Both the position numbers and the translations under genes were made by a program. Positions 1 to 5,887 of a DNA stretch of 5,887 nucleotides are shown here, one piece after another. How positions within the stretch are numbered: position 1 is the first letter of the stretch; every line of letters starts with the position of its first letter. The notes under the pieces were generated by a model that saw only the letters and a list, made by a program, of their open reading frames with translations, ran no database searches and was not told the DNA's origin. Source of the stretch: Dokdonella sp. (GTDB lineage: Bacteria; Pseudomonadota; Gammaproteobacteria; Xanthomonadales; Rhodanobacteraceae); contig JASLGB010000044.1 of NCBI GenBank assembly GCA_030150315.1, forward strand, positions 1 through 5,887, given 5' to 3'.

Positions 1-917
1 CGCACCGGCTCGGGCGTGCCGCGATCGAGATAGAACACGATCGGCTTCTTCACGCGCCCGCTGGCATCGACGGTGTCGAGGCGGAAGCGCGGCTGCACGC
101 GACGCTCGATGCTGCTCGCAAGCGGCTGCGCGAAGTCGTACCAGCCGACGCTCAGGCCGCCGGAAGCCGGGTGATAGGCACGCGGCGCGTAACCGGCGTC
201 CGGCAGGCGCACGAAGCTCAGGTGCTGGCGCAGGGTGATGCTCCGCGCGTCCATCGCGACATCGCGCACGAAGCGCCCTTAGCCGGCGCCCTTGAAGGTG
301 AGCATCGCCTCCAGCTCGGTGTTGTCGGGGAAGCTCCTGGCCTCGGCCGGGAACACCGCGCTGCGCTTCTCGTCAAGCTCATAGCGCCCCTGCTTGGTGC
401 GCTCCAGTTGCGCGGCAATGCCGTGCAGGTCGGTCGTCAGCAGCGAGCCGGCATCGATCACCACGCCACCACCGCGCTCGGCCACGATGTCGGTCGCCCA
501 CAGCACCGACTCGGGGAAGGCCTGGCGCACGGAAAGCGTCTCGTCGGCGCTGGCCGTGTTGGCGCGGAAGCGGGTGTTGTCCTCGACCAGCAGCACGCGC
601 GATCCGGCGCGACGGAAGCGCACCAGGCGCGAATCGCTGCTCTGGCCACGATCAAGGCCGACGTCGTTGGAGCCGAGCGCCCACGGCAGCGAGCTGGTCA
701 TCAGGAAAGGCTGCTCGAATTCGCGCACGCCGATCAGTACGCGCCCCTTGCCTTCATCGCGCCAGACATCGAAGAAGCCGGCGACGTGCGCCATGCCGCG
801 CGTGACCGATTCGATATCCGCTCGCGCCTCCGGTTTGCGCGGTACCTCGGCCGCCTGCGCGGAACAGGCAAACGCCAGGGCGAGCATGGCGGCGGTGACG
901 GGTTGTGCGATTTTCAT
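1..917 (-). pseudogene. Exported zinc-dependent metalloprotease (DUF5118/DUF5117 type), N-terminal part, interrupted by in-frame TAA
   Basis: The start ATG is at 917-915, with AGGGAG five bases upstream (928-923). Residues 1-22 form a Sec signal peptide (hydrophobic MLALAFACSA, cleavage after AQA), so the product should be periplasmic or secreted. Residues of about 45-212 look like the DUF5118/DUF5117 region that precedes the HExxH-bearing DUF4953 domain of bacterial met-zincins; telling stretches are SSLPWALGSNDVGLDRGQ (75-92), RVLLVEDNTRFRA (107-119) and FPESVLW (134-140). The catalytic domain would lie beyond the window edge and is not seen. TAA at 281-279 ends the frame after 212 codons. 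Translation in the same frame then gives GRFVRDVAMD, RQHLSFVRLPDAGY and VFYLDRGTPEPV, all typical of the family, with no further stop to position 1. The gene is therefore a full-length protease gene carrying one nonsense codon: a recent pseudogene, a base-call error, or two fragments with restart at ATG 254-252. Family assignment is firm; loss of function is inferred. Confidence 0.82.
273..293 (-). repeat. 8-bp direct repeat spanning the premature stop
   Basis: On the minus strand AAGGGCGC occurs at 293-286 and again at 280-273, a 13-base period. The second copy supplies the two A bases of the premature TAA (281-279) in the metalloprotease gene. The repeat is seen directly. That it caused the stop by slippage or template switching is only a guess, since a 13-base duplication alone would have shifted the frame and the frame is intact. 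Confidence 0.6.
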
Positions 918-997
918 TGAAACTCCCTGATGGACCGGAACGCACGAGTCTGGACTGCGTCTCGACGGATGCCCATGGGCCAGAAGACCCGGACACG

Positions 998-1010
998 GCG
1001 GCGAAGCCGC
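998..1010 (-). other. GC-rich hairpin in the leader of the metalloprotease gene
   Basis: GCGGC (998-1002) and GCCGC (1006-1010) are perfect complements around a 3-base loop. On the minus-strand transcript this lies about 80 bases before the protease start. There is no T-run after it, so it is not a standard intrinsic terminator. Its right arm (1001-1010) is also complementary to 1045-1054, in the flank of the next hairpin, so the two structures may compete. Confidence 0.3.
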
Positions 1011-1031
1011 GCCGGAATGAATGGGGTCGTT

Positions 1032-1049
1032 GCCGCCTTTGCAGGCGGC
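1032..1049 (-). terminator. Possible weak terminator hairpin after yceH
   Basis: GCCGCCT (1032-1038) and AGGCGGC (1043-1049) form a perfect 7-bp stem with a 4-base loop, starting about a dozen bases after the yceH stop codon (1063-1061). The position suits a transcript end. The bases following on the minus strand (AACGACCCC) contain no U-tract, so any intrinsic termination would be weak. It might instead protect the 3' end of the mRNA or act in Rho-dependent termination. Confidence 0.35.
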
Positions 1050-1060
1050 TTCGCGATCGG

Positions 1061-1750
1061 TCAGCCCGACCCGTCCGCGGCTTGCCGCACGGCGTCGAGT
1101 TGACGGCGCAGATCGGCCAGTTCGGCGCGCAGCTCCGCCACCTCGGACTCGAGCTGGTCGAGGCGCTCGCTGCTGCCCGAGCGCGAAGACGCAGCCGGCG
1201 CCGCGGCGGCCCAGGCTTCGGCATCCACGTCACCGGCGAGCAGGTGCATGTAGCGGTCTTCGCGCTGGCCAGCGGCGCGGCCGAGGCAGACGACCTGGGC
1301 CGGCTCGCGCTGCATCAGGCGATCGAGCGTGTCGCGCACGTCGTCCAGGGTCGGAAAACCGGCCAGGCGTTCGGTGCGCGTCATCAGTTCGCCCGGCGTT
1401 TGCGGGCCGCGCAGCAACATCACGCAGAGCACGGCACGCTGCCGCGCGGTGGTGCCGTAGATCGCATCGAAACGGTGTTCATAGCGCAGCGCACGCTGCG
1501 AAGACGTGGCGATCTTGGCCAGTCCGCGCGCTTCCAGCGTGTTCAGCGCATGGCCGACCGCCCCCGGCTCCAGATCCATCACCGGGTCGCGGCTGGTCTT
1601 CTGGTTGCAGGCCAGCACCAGCGCGTTGAGCGTCAGCGGATACACCTCCGGCGTCGTTGCCGCCTTTTCGACGAGGCAGCCGAGCACCCGCGCCTCGGTG
1701 GCAGTCAGCGGCGGCACTGGACCGGCGCCCGGATTGGCGTTGTCTTCCAC
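1061..1750 (-). CDS. yceH: YceH family protein (UPF0502 / DUF480), tandem winged-helix fold
   Basis: 229 residues from the GTG at 1750-1748, close to the roughly 215 of E. coli YceH. The family signature is plain: LTATEARVLGCLVEKA (15-30), TTPEVYPLTLNAL (32-44) and ACNQKTSRDPVM (47-58), then RQRAVLCVMLLRGPQTPGEL (103-122) and RTERLAGF (125-132). The two halves correspond to the two winged-helix subdomains of DUF480 proteins, which suggests a DNA- or protein-binding role; the cellular function of the family is not well established. An Ala/Ser-rich linker (about 178-194) leads to a C-terminal coiled coil (195-224) with Leu/Val at heptad positions, as in other members. No signal peptide, so cytoplasmic. 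The GTG start is chosen because GAGGGGAG lies seven bases upstream and the length fits the family. Longer starts at 1834 and 1813 would add an unconserved N-terminus without a visible ribosome-binding site. Confidence 0.93.
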   Translation of the reverse strand: MEDNANPGAGPVPPLTATEARVLGCLVEKAATTPEVYPLTLNALVLACNQKTSRDPVMDLEPGAVGHALNTLEARGLAKIATSSQRALRYEHRFDAIYGTTARQRAVLCVMLLRGPQTPGELMTRTERLAGFPTLDDVRDTLDRLMQREPAQVVCLGRAAGQREDRYMHLLAGDVDAEAWAAAAPAASSRSGSSERLDQLESEVAELRAELADLRRQLDAVRQAADGSG

Positions 1751-1757
1751 GATGGCA

Positions 1758-1765
1758 CTCCCCTC
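1758..1765 (-). promoter_or_regulatory. Shine-Dalgarno site that fixes the yceH start
   Basis: GAGGGGAG on the minus strand (1765-1758) sits seven bases before the GTG at 1750. It is the only strong purine-rich site in the stretch before the conserved YceH sequence, and it supports GTG over the upstream in-frame ATG codons. Confidence 0.7.
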
Positions 1766-1778
1766 AGCCAAAAGACCG

Positions 1779-1784
1779 AGTGTA
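1779..1784 (-). promoter_or_regulatory. Possible -10 box upstream of yceH
   Basis: TACACT (1784-1779, minus strand) matches four of six bases of TATAAT and would give a leader of about 20-25 bases ahead of the GTG at 1750. No good -35 hexamer is present at 16-18 bases spacing, so this is only a candidate. If real, yceH can be transcribed independently of the propeller gene, which ends 83 bases upstream. Confidence 0.22.
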
Positions 1785-1833
1785 GGACCTGCGCGAAGCA
1801 AACCGGCAGCCATACCGGCCAAACCCGGGCGCA

Positions 1834-3798
1834 TCAACGGGCGTCGAAACCGTCGGCGAAGATGCCGTCGCCCGCCACGGGGGCCAGCACGAACACGCCG
1901 GATTCGCCGGCGAAGGCGAACACGCGGCCATCGGGGGCGCGCTCGACCTTGCGCACGGAGTAATGCGTTTCATGGCGCGCCACGCGCACCGGCACGGCCG
2001 GATCGGTCACGTCGATCTCGTCGACGCCGTAGTCGTTGCCGACGTATGCCATGCCGCCGGCCACAACCACCGAATGGGCCGTGTTGTAGTTCGGCAGCGC
2101 ATGGCCACCCGGCAACATCAGGCTGCCGAGCAGGACGGGCTGGCTGCGGTTGGAGGTGTCCAGGATTCGCAGGCTGCCATCGCTGCAGGCGATGTAGGCC
2201 AGGCTTCCGTCGGCGCTGACGTCGATGCCGCCCGCGTCGCTGCAACCGGTGTCGTGGCCGACCACGACGGGCGACGCCGGATTGGCGACATCGACCACGC
2301 GCAGCCCGCCCTCGCCGAAGCTCGAACCATCGACCAGCCAGGCATGCGTGCCGCGCACGGCGAGGTCGTAGGTTGCGCTGGTGTCGAGCGATCCGAGCAA
2401 TTGCGGTGCCGCCGGAATGGCGACATCGAGGATGCCGAACACGCCGCCGTTGGTGGCCGCCACGACGTAGACACGGTCGCCGTGCGCCTCGATCGCACCG
2501 GCGAACGGGAATGGGAAGCGGCCCAGCTCGACCGGGTTCTGCGGGTCGGCGAGATCGGCGATCAGCACGCCGTAGCCCCAGGAGGCGAGATAAGCGCGCC
2601 CGCCGTCGACCGCGATGTCCTCGAACGCGCGCTGGCCCGGCTGCAGCGGCAGGTCGGCGTCGTACCGCCCGATCGGCGCCAGCGTGGCCGCGTCGACGCG
2701 GCTGAAGCCGTACACGTTCTGCACAATGAAGGCGTGCGCGCCGTCGAAGCCGGCCGCATGCGCGGCGCTGCCGAACGGCAAGGTGAACTGCGCGGCAATG
2801 CTCGGCTCGTCCGGCTGCGTCGCGTCCAGCAGCAGGCCGCGATCGGCGCGCGTCAGCACCACCGGGCCAAACGGCGTGTCGGTGACCTGATCGGCCATGA
2901 AGCTCGGCGCCGGAACCGTGCGCAGCAGGGTCGGTGCGGTCGGATCGGCGAAATCCCACACCTGGATGGCGTCGTAGCCGACGAGGTACAGCACATCGCC
3001 GACCAGCGCACCGTGCACGGCAAGGTCGATCGGCGAGGAAAACACCTCGGTGATCGCAAACGGATTGCGCATGTCATACACCCGCAGGTCGTTGCCGACG
3101 CCGATCGCATGCGTTTCGCCCAGCACGGTGCGCAGCACCGAGCCGCCGTCCATACCGACGAAGCCGAGCAGACTCGGCTCGTCCGGATCGGCCACGTCGG
3201 ACACGATCACCATGCGCGTGCCGAGGAAGTTGCTGCCGCTGACCACAAGCTGTGTGCCGAACACGGCCATGCCGCCGTCGAAGTCGTGGATGTCCTGCAG
3301 CGTGCCGCGTGCGACCGGCGCCTCCGGATCGGCGATGTCGATGACGATCACGCCGTTCTCGCTGTCGCCCAGATAGAGGTGATTGCCCGCCGCAGCCAGA
3401 CCCTGCGGCCGCTTCCAGCCGGACAGGGTGTAGTCGTCGTAGTTGGCGATCAGGGCCGGATTGGCTGGGGCCGCCAGAGAATAGATGGCGATGCCGCCGA
3501 TGGCTTCCGACGGCGACTCCCAGGCGGCGTACAGGCGTTCGCCGACGACAACCATGCCGCGGATCGGGCCGCTGGTCGGCGTACTGGCGGTGCGGCCGGC
3601 CAGCACCGGATGGGCCGTATCGGCCATGTTCCAGGCACTGATCGTGGTGCCGGTGCCCACGTAGAGGTAATCGCCGTGCGTCGCGGGCGGCGCCAATACT
3701 CCGCCGCCGACATCGACGCGTTCGAGGGTTTGCGCACCGGCGTCCGCGGCGACAAGCGCACCAACCAGGATCAGGCAGGCCAGGCTGAACAACTTCAT
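1834..3798 (-). CDS. Exported LVIVD-repeat beta-propeller protein with IFADGFD C-terminal tail
   Basis: 654 residues from ATG 3798-3796. Residues 1-22 form a Sec signal peptide (MKLFSLACLILVGALVAADAGA). The rest is a series of roughly 45-residue units of the LVIVD type: each has a 'G..LYV' strand, then a 'G..V.D.ADP..P...G' strand and turn. I count 14 such turns, beginning near residues 56, 106, 153, 200, 241, 281, 324, 368, 414, 457, 502, 546, 595 and 635; the clearest are IDIADPEAP, WDFADPTAP, ADLADPQNP and IDVTDPAVP. LVIVD repeats are known to build propeller-like surface or periplasmic proteins; their ligands are mostly unknown, and no catalytic motif is visible here. The protein ends in GDGIFADGFDAR, a tail I associate with many secreted proteins of Lysobacterales and relatives. 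The mature part has just two cysteines, 519 and 538, both in one unit, possibly a disulfide. Two GC-rich shadow frames overlap this gene and are not genes. The specific function is unknown. Confidence 0.9.
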   Translation of the reverse strand: MKLFSLACLILVGALVAADAGAQTLERVDVGGGVLAPPATHGDYLYVGTGTTISAWNMADTAHPVLAGRTASTPTSGPIRGMVVVGERLYAAWESPSEAIGGIAIYSLAAPANPALIANYDDYTLSGWKRPQGLAAAGNHLYLGDSENGVIVIDIADPEAPVARGTLQDIHDFDGGMAVFGTQLVVSGSNFLGTRMVIVSDVADPDEPSLLGFVGMDGGSVLRTVLGETHAIGVGNDLRVYDMRNPFAITEVFSSPIDLAVHGALVGDVLYLVGYDAIQVWDFADPTAPTLLRTVPAPSFMADQVTDTPFGPVVLTRADRGLLLDATQPDEPSIAAQFTLPFGSAAHAAGFDGAHAFIVQNVYGFSRVDAATLAPIGRYDADLPLQPGQRAFEDIAVDGGRAYLASWGYGVLIADLADPQNPVELGRFPFPFAGAIEAHGDRVYVVAATNGGVFGILDVAIPAAPQLLGSLDTSATYDLAVRGTHAWLVDGSSFGEGGLRVVDVANPASPVVVGHDTGCSDAGGIDVSADGSLAYIACSDGSLRILDTSNRSQPVLLGSLMLPGGHALPNYNTAHSVVVAGGMAYVGNDYGVDEIDVTDPAVPVRVARHETHYSVRKVERAPDGRVFAFAGESGVFVLAPVAGDGIFADGFDAR

Positions 3799-3803
3799 CG
3801 GGG

Positions 3804-3809
3804 TTCCTC
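3804..3809 (-). promoter_or_regulatory. Shine-Dalgarno site of the propeller gene
   Basis: GAGGAA (3809-3804, minus strand) lies five bases before the ATG at 3798. Together with the signal peptide beginning exactly there, it decides this start over the in-frame codons further upstream, whose translation (Arg/Pro-rich, no hydrophobic segment) looks like untranslated leader. Confidence 0.7.
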
Positions 3810-3920
3810 GCGTAGGGGTTTTCGGGCAGCGGCATCGATTGCGGCTGCGTGGCGACCCATCGTCGGCGAGCGCGCCGGAATGCGCATGCCGGAGCGATGT
3901 GGAATCCATGTTCAAACCAT

Positions 3921-3940
3921 GCGTCTTGCATGCACACGCA
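3921..3940. promoter_or_regulatory. Imperfect dyad around TGCATGCA, possible operator
   Basis: GCGT-CT-TGCA (3921-3930) faces TGCA-C-ACGC (3931-3939), a near-perfect inverted repeat centred on the 8-bp palindrome TGCATGCA (3927-3934). It lies in the least GC-rich part of the 224-base gap, about 125-140 bases before the propeller start. Symmetry and location fit a regulator-binding site, but no consensus -35/-10 pair can be placed next to it and no factor can be named. Confidence 0.22.
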
Positions 3941-3950
3941 GGGAAATCAG

Positions 3951-3997
3951 TGCGTTGCATCGCCCGTCGCGGCGCCGCCCGTCGCGCCATGCGTTGC
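3951..3997. repeat. Nested short direct repeats in the gap before the propeller gene
   Basis: CGCCCGTCGC occurs at 3961-3970 and 3976-3985 (15-base period). These copies are flanked by TGCGTTGC at 3951-3958 and 3990-3997. Repeats are seen directly; whether they bind a protein or are relics of local duplication cannot be told. The rest of the 3799-4022 gap holds no convincing gene, RNA or intrinsic terminator. Confidence 0.5.
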
Positions 3998-4022
3998 TGC
4001 GCACCCTGCCGCAGCAGCCGCT

Positions 4023-5887
4023 TCAGGGCAGCGATGGCGCGGGAATATCGTCGCCGGCAAGGCGCTTCGCCGCCGTCTCGGCGCGCTCGGCCGCGTCGTT
4101 CTGGCCGAGTGCGCGGAACAGGCTGGCCTGCACCGCCGCCGCCCGCGCATCGCGTTCGGCCCACGGCGCGATGCGTCCACCAACCACGCGCGCACGATCC
4201 AGATGACCGACCTCGATCAGCAAGGCCACGCCGGCCGCACTGACGGCGACCAGATCCTCCGGCACGCCGATGCGCTCGGCCGCGACCAGGGCGGCGGCAT
4301 GGCGATCCAGCGCCGGCTGGCGCCGGCCGGCGGCGCGATCGATTTCCGCCGTGGCCCAGTCGGCCGCCATGCGCTGCCAGTCATCGGCGGCATCGAGCGC
4401 CATGCGTTGCAGGCGATCAGCGACCGTCGCTGCCGCCTCGACCTGCCCTTCCGCCAGCAACAGGCGCAGTTGCCGCAGGCGGCCGCGAGTGCAGTCGATC
4501 GGCTCATCCAGGCACAGCGTCGATGTCAGCCCGGCCAGCAGATGCCGCAGCGCCACCGCCGTGTCGCCGCGGTTCTCGGCCAGCCGTGCGGCCAGCAGGT
4601 CGGCTCGCGCGCGTACCGCCGCATCCTGCGCCGGATCGGCATCGGCGTGTATCCGCTCGATCAGGCTGCGTGCTTCGCGCGCGCGGCCGGCCGCCGCCAG
4701 AGCCTGCGCGCGCGACAAGACCATGGCCCAGCGCATGCGCAGATTGCTGGTGTGGTCCTCCGGCGGCCAGAACCGATCGCTGGTCGCCAAGGCGGCAGCG
4801 CCATCGATCAGCTCAAGCTCCATCCGCACCTGCTGCGGCAACGCATACGCGCGGCCTTCGCGCGCACCGAGCCGCTCGAACTGGAGCACCGCATTCTTCA
4901 GCATCGCCAGCGCGTCGGCGGGGCGATGACGCTGGCGCTCGATCTGCGCGAGATTGAGGTCGACACTGGCCACGCCGAGTGAATCCCCGATCGTCGCCAG
5001 CTCGATGCGGGCACGCGCCAGTTCACCGCGCGCCTCGTCGAGACGGGATTGCTGCAACAGCACAGCGCCGCGCCCCAGATGCGCAACGCCGAGCACTTCG
5101 TGGTCGGCCTGTGCGGCGCGCAAGGCAATCGCCTCGTCGTACAGCTCGGCGGCCAGCCTGGAATGTCCCTGCCGCATCTGCGCGGCAGCCAGCGTCATCA
5201 TCGCGCGGGCACGCAGCGCGTCGTCGCGCGCGTCAGTCAGGCGGTCGAGCAACGGCAGCAGGCGAGCCACCACGGCCGGATAGTCGCCGCTGCGCAGATC
5301 GAGCTGGGCCAGTCGCTGTTCGATCTCCGGCTGCTGCTGCAACGCCGCCGGAGCCGCCGCGATCACGGCGCGCGCCTGATCGAGCTGATCGGCCAGCATC
5401 GCCGCGCCGGATCGCTGCAACAGCTCGTCCACCTGCGGCGGCGTGCGCTCGAACCCGGCGCGCACGGCGGCATGACCGGCCTGGCGCAGCAGCGCGTCGG
5501 CGGCGGCACGCGCGGTGCGGATCGCATCATCGCCCTGCGCTTCCACGCGCCACTGCCGCTGCGCGCCGAATGCCTCCAGCACCACGCGCCACTGCCCGGC
5601 CGCGTCCTGCTGCACGCGCGGCAGCACGCGCAGCGATGCCGCCGCGGCCAACGCCGGATCGCGCAGCAGGACCTCCCCGCTGATGTGCGCACGCTGGCGC
5701 AGCAGGCCGACCACGCTTTCGCTCGATGCGGTGACCATTGCGCCATCGCGCAGGCGGTGCGCGACCAGATCCATCACGCCAAGCCGAAGCCAGCGCCATT
5801 CGTCCGGCGCATCCACGTCGGCCGGCAAGACCAGCGCTCCGGCCGGAGCCGCTGCCGGCATCGCCGCGGTCTGCGCGTCGAGTGGCG
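4023..5887 (-). CDS. TPR-repeat protein, C-terminal part; probably a CadC-like winged-helix regulator (N-terminus outside window)
   Basis: The frame is open from the window edge (eight codons before the Met at 5861-5859) to TGA at 4025-4023, about 620 residues. Nothing resembling a ribosome-binding site precedes that Met, and the reading PLDAQTAA continues upstream, so the gene is truncated by the window. Counting from that Met, residues 8-130 look like a TolB-like module (VLPADV, LRLGVMDLVAHRLRDG, SSESVVGLLR, then WRVVLEAFGAQRQWRVEAQG). Residues of about 145-600 are Ala/Leu/Arg-rich helical pairs with TPR character, clearest at 220-333 (LAAELYDEAIAL, LGRGAVLLQQSRLDEARGEL, NLAQIERQRHRPADALAML). 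In Lysobacterales this arrangement commonly follows an N-terminal winged-helix DNA-binding domain and one membrane segment, giving a one-component sensor-regulator; that is inference, since neither part is visible. A TPR protein kinase or plain TPR scaffold is possible. The downstream neighbour starts 224 bases later, so co-transcription is uncertain. Confidence 0.8.
   Translation of the reverse strand, partial: PLDAQTAAMPAAAPAGALVLPADVDAPDEWRWLRLGVMDLVAHRLRDGAMVTASSESVVGLLRQRAHISGEVLLRDPALAAAASLRVLPRVQQDAAGQWRVVLEAFGAQRQWRVEAQGDDAIRTARAAADALLRQAGHAAVRAGFERTPPQVDELLQRSGAAMLADQLDQARAVIAAAPAALQQQPEIEQRLAQLDLRSGDYPAVVARLLPLLDRLTDARDDALRARAMMTLAAAQMRQGHSRLAAELYDEAIALRAAQADHEVLGVAHLGRGAVLLQQSRLDEARGELARARIELATIGDSLGVASVDLNLAQIERQRHRPADALAMLKNAVLQFERLGAREGRAYALPQQVRMELELIDGAAALATSDRFWPPEDHTSNLRMRWAMVLSRAQALAAAGRAREARSLIERIHADADPAQDAAVRARADLLAARLAENRGDTAVALRHLLAGLTSTLCLDEPIDCTRGRLRQLRLLLAEGQVEAAATVADRLQRMALDAADDWQRMAADWATAEIDRAAGRRQPALDRHAAALVAAERIGVPEDLVAVSAAGVALLIEVGHLDRARVVGGRIAPWAERDARAAAVQASLFRALGQNDAAERAETAAKRLAGDDIPAPSLP

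Noticed and set aside
218..418. A frameshift as the explanation for the broken metalloprotease frame
   Set aside because: Translation in the original frame after the TAA gives family-like sequence straight away, so no change of frame is needed; the alternative frame gives no recognisable protein.
1801..1820. CCGG...CCGG inverted repeat after the propeller gene as a terminator
   Set aside because: The stem is only four base pairs of self-complementary sequence, followed by just three T residues on the minus strand.
905..1963. A 352-codon open frame on the plus strand opposite yceH
   Set aside because: It covers yceH, the intergenic gaps and the ends of both neighbours, shows Arg-rich shadow composition and no domain, while the minus strand encodes clear YceH motifs.
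3775..3798. Lipoprotein signal in the propeller protein (Cys8)
   Set aside because: Cys8 comes before most of the hydrophobic segment and the residues before it (FSLA) do not make a proper lipobox; a signal peptidase I site near residue 20-22 fits better.
4004..4029. Hairpin CCCTG/CAGGG around the stop codon of the TPR gene as a terminator
   Set aside because: Only five firm base pairs with a 15-base loop and no U-tract; it overlaps coding sequence and is expected by chance in this composition.
3799..4164. Upstream extension of the propeller reading frame to 4164
   Set aside because: The extra sequence is Arg/Pro/Ala-rich, overlaps the upstream gene, and would bury the signal peptide that starts at 3798 next to a good ribosome-binding site.
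1963..4206. A 747-codon open frame on the plus strand opposite the propeller gene
   Set aside because: It is the antisense shadow of a strongly supported GC-rich gene; its translation is rich in Arg, His and Ala with no recognisable domain, and it runs past the propeller gene into the intergenic gap and the next gene.
1..5887. RNA genes, CRISPR arrays, insertion sequences, phage or defence genes
   Set aside because: I saw no tRNA- or rRNA-like sequence, no regularly spaced repeat array, and no transposase, integrase, nuclease or toxin-antitoxin signature in either strand.

Overview
The window is visibly GC-rich, and all four supported genes lie on the minus strand, so transcription runs from high to low coordinates. 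Gene content suggests a gammaproteobacterium of the Lysobacterales (Xanthomonadales), perhaps Rhodanobacteraceae or a Dokdonella-like lineage. The clues are a YceH/DUF480 protein, a secreted LVIVD propeller protein ending in an IFADGFD-type tail, a large TPR protein resembling CadC-like regulators of that order, and a DUF5117-type metalloprotease. The assignment is an inference from protein style, not from a marker gene.

Layout in the direction of transcription. (1) 5887-4023: the C-terminal part of a large protein, with a module resembling a TolB-like domain followed by TPR-like helical repeats; its N-terminus is outside the window. (2) 4022-3799: a 224-base gap with no gene, holding short direct repeats and a small dyad around TGCATGCA. 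(3) 3798-1834: a 654-residue exported protein built of about 14 LVIVD-type beta-propeller units. (4) 1833-1751: a short gap with the ribosome-binding site and a possible -10 box of the next gene. (5) 1750-1061: yceH, with a GTG start. (6) 1060-918: a 143-base gap with two GC-rich hairpins that can pair in competing ways. (7) 917-1: the N-terminal part of an exported zinc metalloprotease of the DUF5118/DUF5117/DUF4953 type, interrupted by an in-frame TAA at 281-279. Family-like sequence continues in the same frame beyond that stop to the window edge.

The genes do not form an obvious pathway. Gaps of 83 to 224 bases and separate Shine-Dalgarno sites suggest mostly independent or loosely co-transcribed units. 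Two products (propeller and protease) are destined for export, while YceH is probably cytoplasmic. I see no mobile element, CRISPR array, RNA gene, phage gene or defence system. The clearest anomaly is the in-frame stop in the protease gene. I found no convincing evidence of an undescribed multi-gene system.
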